A stretch of DNA of 12,379 bases from positions 1 to 12,379 of the forward strand of contig CAYNTO010000042.1 in the NCBI GenBank assembly GCA_964400355.1, given 5' to 3'. A program made the translations under genes and the position numbers. This document shows, in pieces, positions 7,719-12,379 of this stretch. Below the pieces are notes generated by a model. The model had not been told where the DNA came from. It made no database searches and was given only the letters and a program-made list of their open reading frames with translations. The DNA is from JACKAL01 sp964400355. GTDB taxonomy: Bacteria; Bdellovibrionota; Bdellovibrionia; Bdellovibrionales; JAGQZY01. Position 1 is the first letter of the stretch. Each line of letters starts with the position of its first letter.

Positions 7719-8867
7719 TCACTTCGCGGGTGAGAGGCGCTCCAGTATCCATTCGTCCATTTCCGACGGGGTATTGCTCGCAAGTGTGCTGGTTTTGTCG
7801 AGCGCGCGTTTATAAAGAAAATGGGCGTAGATTTCGCTAAACCATTCGTGGATATTGGTGCGCGCGTAGAGAGTGGGGAAAAATCCCGTGCCCCCTTCTG
7901 CGGGTTTTAAAAACTGAGAGTCAAAAAACGAATGAGAGTTGTGTGAGTCCACGTTCCAGTGGCCAAAGCGAGCGGCTGCGATCGCCAGTTCCGTAGGCGT
8001 TAGATAATTAAAAGTGAAGTAATGGCCGATCTCATGCGCAATTGTGAGCTTTGTGGTTTCATCATTTTTTATGGTGAAAGCCTTTCCTCCTATGCTCATA
8101 AAGTTAGACTCCGCATAGAACGAGGCGACGATGTCACCCTTCGTGGCATGCGACGAAAAAGCGTAAAGGATAAAATTGTGTGCACCGTTTCTGAACGCTC
8201 CAAGAGCAGGCTTGCATACTGTTAAAAACAGATCGAGCATCTTCGCGCTGTGCCTGTCGGTGTGATTGACAGCCAGAACATGGCATTTTTTGTAGATCTG
8301 ATCTTGCAGTTGATTCAAGCGGCTCGATCTCTCTTTGCTCAGCAGTAAATGGGATGGGATCTCTGAGCGCCGCCTGTTTCTTTTGGCGTGATCTCTTTTG
8401 AGGGGACGGGAATCATAAATATTTTCAACGCCGTCGTTGTCCCAGTCCATATCTTGGGGCAGCAGATGTGAGAACAGTTGCTGGTCGGAAACGATTTTCC
8501 AATCTTTAATGCCATCTTTGTCGGCATCCAGTTGAAGATGGCGATACACGCACTCCAAATGCCGGAGTTCATGTTGGGAATTTTTAAACTGGGGTTTGAA
8601 ACGTGCGTAAATGGACGCAAAATTTTGGTGGTGTGCCACTTTCGAAATGGCGTCGATCCACTCAGTCACAGAACGGGCCTGCAGTTTTCCATTGGCATAC
8701 GATGTGCGGGCGGGGATGGGATGGTCTATGGTGTTATAGAGCGCAAAGGGCGTGCAATTGGCAGCGAAAGCGAAGGCAGGAGATAGGAGTGTAAATAGAA
8801 TGGGAAGCAGAACAAAGTGCGTCGTAAATTTTAAGGTTTGATCACATTTACTAAAAGTTAGGTTCAA
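7719..8867 (-). CDS. Exported HExxH zinc metalloprotease with Asp-rich calcium-type loops
   Basis: A 382-residue protein. The N-terminus has a hydrophobic stretch (about residues 18-35, ending AFAFA) and probably a signal peptide cut near residue 35. Two calcium-loop-like motifs, D-A-D-K-D-G (114-119) and D-W-D-N-D-G-x-x-N-x-x-D (141-152), resemble thrombospondin type 3 or EF-hand loops. The catalytic signature is H278-E-I-G-H282, with Glu279 as general base. E341-W-F-S-E345 is the likely site of a third, Glu, ligand, as in gluzincin-type peptidases. I cannot name the family with confidence; anthrax-lethal-factor-like proteins share this layout. The start is TTG at 8867: no ATG lies between it and the end of the signal peptide, and GAGGTG sits 5 nt upstream. 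It faces the fibre gene tail-to-tail, 30 bp apart, and diverges from the OmpA-like gene. Substrate is unknown; the periplasm, cell surface or prey is plausible. Confidence 0.82.
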   Translation of the reverse strand: MNLTFSKCDQTLKFTTHFVLLPILFTLLSPAFAFAANCTPFALYNTIDHPIPARTSYANGKLQARSVTEWIDAISKVAHHQNFASIYARFKPQFKNSQHELRHLECVYRHLQLDADKDGIKDWKIVSDQQLFSHLLPQDMDWDNDGVENIYDSRPLKRDHAKRNRRRSEIPSHLLLSKERSSRLNQLQDQIYKKCHVLAVNHTDRHSAKMLDLFLTVCKPALGAFRNGAHNFILYAFSSHATKGDIVASFYAESNFMSIGGKAFTIKNDETTKLTIAHEIGHYFTFNYLTPTELAIAAARFGHWNVDSHNSHSFFDSQFLKPAEGGTGFFPTLYARTNIHEWFSEIYAHFLYKRALDKTSTLASNTPSEMDEWILERLSPAK

Positions 8868-8894
8868 GCTCCCACCTCAAGATCCCCCTATACT
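8863..8894 (+). promoter_or_regulatory. Candidate promoter for the OmpA-like gene, possibly bidirectional
   Basis: TATACT at 8889-8894 is a near-consensus -10 about 28 bases before the ATG at 8922, which would leave a leader of about 20 nt. The best -35-like element is TTCAAG (8863-8868), at a long 20-base spacing, so the -35 is weak. On the opposite strand the same TATA core reads TATAGG (8892-8887), which could serve the metalloprotease with a very short leader. Confidence 0.4.
8873..8878 (-). promoter_or_regulatory. Ribosome binding site that supports the TTG start
   Basis: On the minus strand GAGGTG lies 5 nt before TTG at 8867, with GGGAG also in the spacer. This is the feature that decides the unusual start codon of the metalloprotease. 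Confidence 0.7.
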
Positions 8895-8921
8895 CACTGG
8901 AAATATCTAAAAGGAGATAAT

Positions 8922-9443
8922 ATGAAGTATATCGTAATGGCCATTTTCTCGTTAGCACTTATGCCTAGTAGCTGGGCAAACTGGTCTAAAGAGGGTAAGC
9001 GCGTAGAGGCAGCAGTGATCACGTTTGATAAAGGCGTGTCGCAGCTTTCAGCAGATCAAAAAAAGCAAATCAGCGAGCTCGTCGCTAAAGCTCCAAAAAA
9101 AGGCGACGATTTTGATTTGGGTGTGGCTGCATGGGCTGATCAACCGTTTCCAGCGGGCAATAAGAGCCTGAGCGCCGATCAACGCGACTTGGCTCAAAAG
9201 CGCATCAATGCTGTTGAGGACTACGTGAGCGAAATTTCCTTTGCTGGAGATGTAGACACATTCAACATGGCTCGCCGTTCAAACTGGTTAGCCCGTTTGT
9301 TCAATACTGAATCTGCGGAGCTCAAGTCTATGTTCTCTAAGCGCGACGACACTACGTCATTGCTAAAAGACAAATACCAAGCTTACAAGGATAAGGGCGA
9401 CGCTCAAAAAGCGGTAATCGTTCTTTCTGAAGATAAAGATTAA
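8922..9443 (+). CDS. Small exported OmpA-like domain protein
   Basis: A 173-residue protein starting at ATG with AGGAGA 5 nt upstream. A signal peptide is clear (Met1 to Ala19, cut at SSWA before Asn20). The rest resembles an OmpA C-terminal (peptidoglycan-associating) fold: ITFDKG strand (33-38), L-S-A-D-Q-K helix start (42-47), a strand ending in W-A-D (71-73), and L-A-Q-K-R-x-x-A-V-x-D-Y-V (90-102), matching the family's 'S..RA..V..YL' helix. Arg94 may be the peptidoglycan-contacting Arg and Asp73 the matching Asp, but the match is degenerate. The last 70 residues are charged and probably helical, and are not part of the usual domain. It carries no lipobox and no barrel, so it is probably a soluble periplasmic protein. 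Its role could be peptidoglycan association. Uncharacterised. Confidence 0.78.
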   Translation: MKYIVMAIFSLALMPSSWANWSKEGKRVEAAVITFDKGVSQLSADQKKQISELVAKAPKKGDDFDLGVAAWADQPFPAGNKSLSADQRDLAQKRINAVEDYVSEISFAGDVDTFNMARRSNWLARLFNTESAELKSMFSKRDDTTSLLKDKYQAYKDKGDAQKAVIVLSEDKD

Positions 9444-9498
9444 TCAGGAGTAAAAGTAACGCCATCTGAATTTGTTGGCGGTAACTCTTAGATAGAAG

Positions 9499-9531
9499 TG
9501 GAACTCGGTGACCCCGAGTTCCATTTTTTTT
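9499..9531 (+). terminator. Strong intrinsic terminator after the OmpA-like gene
   Basis: A 9-bp perfect stem GGAACTCGG (9500-9508) / CCGAGTTCC (9514-9522) with a 5-base loop is followed by A and then eight T (9524-9531). It lies 56 bases after the stop and just before the converging phosphodiesterase gene ends. The reverse strand lacks a comparable T tract, so it acts mainly on plus-strand transcripts. Confidence 0.92.
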
Positions 9532-9536
9532 GGCGC

Positions 9537-10442
9537 CTATTGGCAGGCCGTCGCAGATTCTGGATAAAACATCTGAAGGTTGTCTGTGATTACACCGTCG
9601 ACTCCTGCGTCGTGCATCAGTTGTTTGGTTTCCAGTGAGTTCACAGTCCAAGGGACCACGCGTGCATTGCGAGCATGAAACGCGTCAACCATTTCCTTTG
9701 AGACAAAGCTGTAATGAGGAGTGATGAGGTCAGTATTGAGTTCGTCCAAGTTGTCCATGGCGTGCTCTAACGCATGTTCGTCACCAACGAGTATGGCAAG
9801 GCGTAGAGACGGACTGCGCTTGCGCATCTCTTTAAGGATCTCCACATCGAAGGATTGCACGAGCAAGCGGTGTTCTCCTACTTCCGACTTTTTAAGAACC
9901 TCCATGATCTTACTGGCAAAGTGACTGCGCGACGGGTAGTGGTCGCGATTGTTCGAGTACTTGATCTCGATATTGAATTTGATCGGAGCATTGCGCGAAT
10001 TTCGCACATCTTTAAGTTCGGTGAGAACCTCAAGGAGGCGCGATATTTTTTCTCCAGGTACAGCTTGCACGCTGCCCACTGTGCGCGTGCCGCAGTCAAA
10101 ATTTTCTAGTTTATTTTTCCAGTTCGTCTGGCGAAAGAAGACAGATTTGGGAGCAACGGCGGCACCCTTTTCGTCGTTGCACTCCTGTTTGACGTAAGCA
10201 TCGTGAGCGACAACCACATAATCGTCTTTGGTGATTTGCAGATCCATTTCGATGTAGTCAGCGCCCATCTTCGTGGCGCAATGAAATGCAGACATCATGT
10301 TTTCCGGGAGGTGGCTCGCTCCGCGATGAGAGTGCACCATCCAGCGTTCGGGCGTGACCGAAGCGGGGCGGCGTTCAACGGAGGTGCTGGAGCAGGAAAT
10401 TGTAAAGGTGAGCGTAGCAAGTACGAGCATCGTGCGTTTCAT
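9537..10442 (-). CDS. Glycerophosphodiester phosphodiesterase, probable lipoprotein
   Basis: A 301-residue protein of the GDPD TIM-barrel family, which hydrolyses glycerophosphodiesters to glycerol-3-phosphate and an alcohol. All signature elements are present: H39-R40-G with P46-E-N, E65-x-D67 (metal ligands), H80-D81 (catalytic His), E159-I-K161, W265-T-V-N and I-T-D-N (285-288). The start is ATG at 10442, because a signal sequence follows it directly (LVLATLTFTIS) with Cys17 as a possible lipid anchor. The -3 residue is Thr, so the lipobox is imperfect. AGGAAGGAA lies about 9 nt upstream. In-frame upstream codons to 10556 look non-coding. It likely sits in the envelope and could scavenge phospholipid headgroups, for example from prey membranes (inference). 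It converges on the OmpA-like gene and diverges from the serine protease. No dimer- or substrate-specific feature is readable. Confidence 0.92.
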   Translation of the reverse strand: MKRTMLVLATLTFTISCSSTSVERRPASVTPERWMVHSHRGASHLPENMMSAFHCATKMGADYIEMDLQITKDDYVVVAHDAYVKQECNDEKGAAVAPKSVFFRQTNWKNKLENFDCGTRTVGSVQAVPGEKISRLLEVLTELKDVRNSRNAPIKFNIEIKYSNNRDHYPSRSHFASKIMEVLKKSEVGEHRLLVQSFDVEILKEMRKRSPSLRLAILVGDEHALEHAMDNLDELNTDLITPHYSFVSKEMVDAFHARNARVVPWTVNSLETKQLMHDAGVDGVITDNLQMFYPESATACQ

Positions 10443-10481
10443 AATCAGAGGTTCCTTCCTGGAGCGACTGGGTGCTTTGTT

Positions 10482-10511
10482 AGTGTATCGAAATATGGGC
10501 CCGTACATCAA
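10482..10511 (-). promoter_or_regulatory. Candidate promoter of the phosphodiesterase gene
   Basis: On the minus strand TTGATG (10511-10506) and TACACT (10487-10482) are separated by 18 bases. Each matches four of six consensus positions. Transcription would start near 10475, giving a leader of about 33 nt that contains the AGGAAGGAA site. Confidence 0.35.
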
Positions 10512-10637
10512 TGCCAGTTCAAACGAAAGCCCACGGACAAAAGTCTGGATCTGCAACGGAGTTCTCGGCAGTTCTCACAAAAAAAGTGCGAAGTGCTCGC
10601 GTGCGCATATGATGGAGGCATCTCACTTGGAGGATTC

Positions 10638-11675
10638 ATGAAAATGAAAGTGCCCATTGTATTTATAGCTGCGGTGATGACTGTGAATATCAGTGAGGCA
10701 AAGTCACCCAAGGTCGTCAATCCGGGTCAGGGTGTTTGCAAAGAAGCTTGGGCCAATAAACTCAAAGACGAGGCCTCGGTGCAATTGGCTTTTGAATTTT
10801 TGGATAAAAATGGCAATCCACTCTCAGCGGCACAAATGGAAAAGGGTAAAAACCCTGTACCCTATTGCTCCGCAAGTGTGGTGCGCGTGGGTAAAGAGCA
10901 AAAGCTAAAGATAGTCTCAGCCGGTCATTGCGCGAAAAAAGAATTTCAGACATCGCCGGGTGGCATTTATAAACGGCCCGATCCACTGCCCGTGGGATTA
11001 TCTCCAGAGGAAGAAAAAGCGCAGCTCTACAAACACATGCCCCCCGGAGCCCACGCGATGAGAATCGTTGCCAAAATTGCAGGTCGCGGTGTTTCTATTC
11101 CGATGACCACTATCGGCGGCCCCCAGCAAACACCAACCGCTAATGATAAAAACGAAGTCTACCGCAGCAATGACTACGCGGTGTTGGACGGCGACACCAA
11201 GGTGTTGGACGGTCTGATGGCAGGCAAAGCAGTGGAAAAATTGTGTGATCCCTCGATGGCTCAAAAAGATATCGATGCGGCTGTGGTGATTGGTTTTGGA
11301 GTCACCAACTCGGGCGATAAATCGCCGGTACCTCTTTGCGGTCAACAAAAAATTGCCAATATCGCGGGTGAGATTATAACCATCGATAAATACAAACCTG
11401 GTAAATCGGGAGCATGCCCCGGCGATAGCGGCGGTGGTTTGTGGGCCAAAACCAAAAGTGGCGAAAGATGTTTAGCTGGTGTTGTTTCGGGGCCTAAGAC
11501 TGCAAGTATGGACCCCACCGCTAAAGTGGAAACCGCGCTTCAGCACTGCACGCAAGAGGGACTTGAGGCGGTATTCGCATCGGTGTATCAACAGCAAGAG
11601 GAACTGGAGGGTTACATGAATGGCCTTGCGCCAGTGAATCCCGATCTGGATCAACACGGTGGAGTGCAGAAGTGA
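10638..11675 (+). CDS. Exported chymotrypsin-fold (S1) serine protease
   Basis: A 345-residue protein whose start ATG at 10638 has GGAGG 4 nt upstream. A second ATG at 10644 is 10 nt from the same site and equally possible. The signal peptide runs from Met1 to about Ala21 (NISEA then KSP). The catalytic triad is visible: His97 in SAGHC, Asp179 in SNDYAVLD, Ser264 in CPGDSGGG. Cys77/Cys98 and Cys260/Cys287 could form disulphides, including the usual His-loop bridge. The residue six before the catalytic Ser (chymotrypsin 189) is Gly258, not Asp, so trypsin-like Lys/Arg preference is unlikely and small or hydrophobic P1 residues are more probable (inference). The usual S-W-G backbone segment is S-G-P. 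The insert between His and Asp is long, and the C-terminal helix region is Gln/Glu-rich. The gene diverges from the phosphodiesterase. Substrate is unknown. Confidence 0.9.
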   Translation: MKMKVPIVFIAAVMTVNISEAKSPKVVNPGQGVCKEAWANKLKDEASVQLAFEFLDKNGNPLSAAQMEKGKNPVPYCSASVVRVGKEQKLKIVSAGHCAKKEFQTSPGGIYKRPDPLPVGLSPEEEKAQLYKHMPPGAHAMRIVAKIAGRGVSIPMTTIGGPQQTPTANDKNEVYRSNDYAVLDGDTKVLDGLMAGKAVEKLCDPSMAQKDIDAAVVIGFGVTNSGDKSPVPLCGQQKIANIAGEIITIDKYKPGKSGACPGDSGGGLWAKTKSGERCLAGVVSGPKTASMDPTAKVETALQHCTQEGLEAVFASVYQQQEELEGYMNGLAPVNPDLDQHGGVQK

Positions 11676-11806
11676 GGCGCGAATTTTAATCGTCTCCGTT
11701 TATAAAAAATAACAAATATGAGTAAACAATTGGCAGTTTCAAGGTAATGTACCACTTTGGTGCCAGTACTGGAGCTCGCTTGGTCGAGGCTTTGAGTGTC
11801 GCGCCA

Positions 11807-11835
11807 TTGAGTTTTGTGTGGGCTGGTGATACGAT
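11807..11835 (+). promoter_or_regulatory. Promoter of the last gene (extended -10)
   Basis: TTGAGT (11807-11812) and TACGAT (11830-11835) have the optimal 17-base spacing, and TG lies one base before the -10 (11827-11828). The predicted start near 11842 gives a leader of about 50 nt. This also excludes the in-frame TTG at 11814 as the start of the gene. Confidence 0.55.
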
Positions 11836-11891
11836 TTTTTTATGTTGAAGTGCTGCCAGCAGATGCCACATTTCACAACAGGGGCGGCTCC

Positions 11892-12320
11892 ATGAAGGAA
11901 GCACCCTTTGCTATTCTTCACGACGGTGTGATTCAAAAAATTTCAGGACAAATTCCAGGAACAGTGTACTTAGAGATCGAGTGCGATTATTTGCGCCGAC
12001 GTTTTTCTGCAAAAGGGAATTCCTTTATATTGGCGCTAAGCGATTGCGCGCGAATTTCGTTTTTTACAGAGGACCAAAAGTGCCTAGAGAGTTTTAGCGA
12101 CATTGTTGCCGAGAGTTTGGAAATGCTTTCCGCCGACACCGTTGAGGGGACCGTAGTTGTTTACTGTTCCAATGGAACACTGGAGTTGCGTTTTGAAGAC
12201 TGCACAGTGCTACTCAATGAAACGGTGAAAATATCCGCCGATGAGTTAGAGAATGAGGCTCGCGCCTATTGGGATGAATGGGATGAGTCGCAAATGAAAT
12301 CCAAAACGACCCACCCTTAA
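11892..12320 (+). CDS. Uncharacterised small acidic cytoplasmic protein
   Basis: A 142-residue protein starting at ATG 11892 with AGGGG 7 nt upstream. It has no signal peptide or membrane segment. The N-terminus (LHDGVIQKISGQIPGTVYLEIE) alternates in a way that suggests beta strands, followed by CDYLRRRF, a central acidic helix region, a VVVYCSNGTLELRFE strand pair, and a C-terminal ENEARAYWDEWDE helix. The overall pattern (HDG start, 'DYLR' mid-strand, Y-W-D-E-W end) recalls a widespread uncharacterised bacterial family, but I cannot name it or its function. It could be an immunity-like or binding protein, but nothing in the sequence decides this. It is preceded by its own promoter and no partner gene overlaps it. 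The 59 bases after the stop hold nothing recognisable. Confidence 0.72.
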   Translation: MKEAPFAILHDGVIQKISGQIPGTVYLEIECDYLRRRFSAKGNSFILALSDCARISFFTEDQKCLESFSDIVAESLEMLSADTVEGTVVVYCSNGTLELRFEDCTVLLNETVKISADELENEARAYWDEWDESQMKSKTTHP

Positions 12321-12379
12321 ACTTTAAGAACTGGCCCCTTACGCTGTTGAAAGTCTCTGATTGTGAGAGGCCGCATAAA

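Noticed and set aside
9460..9480. Hairpin CGCCA / TGGCG after the OmpA-like gene
   Set aside because: A 5-bp stem with an 11-base loop and no T tract; the strong terminator 20 bases on explains termination.
10443..10556. In-frame upstream extension of the phosphodiesterase (38 codons)
   Set aside because: The signal sequence begins at the ATG at 10442, and the extension would cover the candidate promoter and ribosome site.
10585..10613. TATGAT as a -10 for the serine protease
   Set aside because: The -10 is fair but no -35-like sequence lies at the right distance, so a promoter cannot be supported.
10203..10637. In-frame upstream extension of the serine protease
   Set aside because: It overlaps the phosphodiesterase gene on the other strand, has unrelated composition, and a signal peptide plus GGAGG site mark the true start at 10638.
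11814..11891. Earlier TTG start for the last gene
   Set aside because: It lies upstream of the predicted transcription start near 11842, whereas the ATG at 11892 has AGGGG 7 nt upstream.
11686..11904. 72-codon minus-strand frame
   Set aside because: It lies over the promoter and start of the last gene, has no domain, and no supported ribosome site.

Overview
The window reads as chromosomal DNA of a Gram-negative bacterium. A predatory or Bdellovibrio-like member of the Bdellovibrionota is the best guess. This rests on one very long, modular, phage-fibre-like adhesin ending in a self-cleaving S74 chaperone (the architecture I recall for the mosaic adhesive trimer, 'MAT', proteins of Bdellovibrio bacteriovorus) lying beside several exported hydrolases. 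No rRNA, tRNA, ribosomal-protein or other taxonomic marker is present, so the assignment is inference.

Nucleotides 1-7688 (+) hold one fibre gene that is already open at the left edge. At least 2561 codons are visible and the true N-terminus is missing. It carries three long tandem cassettes (about 513-1835, 1836-3272, 3273-4613), each consisting of a conserved stalk, a conserved 'FLPP' block, a variable globular 'head', and a conserved block with a GIG(T/S) motif and a Cys-x7-Cys motif. The tail of an earlier cassette opens the window. A fourth head follows (about 4626-5000), then a long shaft of GIGT-type repeats, and finally an S74 intramolecular chaperone with an intact Ser-Lys pair and a C-terminal coiled coil. 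Heads 2 and 3 are clearly homologous. Heads 1 and 4 differ from them and from each other.

Nucleotides 7719-8867 (-) encode an exported HExxH metalloprotease with two Asp-rich calcium-type loops and a TTG start. Only 54 bp away and divergent, 8922-9443 (+) encodes a small exported OmpA-like protein, followed by a strong intrinsic terminator. Nucleotides 9537-10442 (-) encode a probable lipoprotein glycerophosphodiester phosphodiesterase. Divergent from it, 10638-11675 (+) encodes an exported chymotrypsin-fold serine protease. The last gene, 11892-12320 (+), is a small cytoplasmic protein of unknown function with a good promoter.

Four consecutive genes have export signals and the fibre is expected to be extracytoplasmic. 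The region therefore looks like a neighbourhood of envelope and secreted functions (adhesion, proteolysis, phosphodiester hydrolysis). The genes alternate in strand and appear to be separate transcription units rather than one operon.
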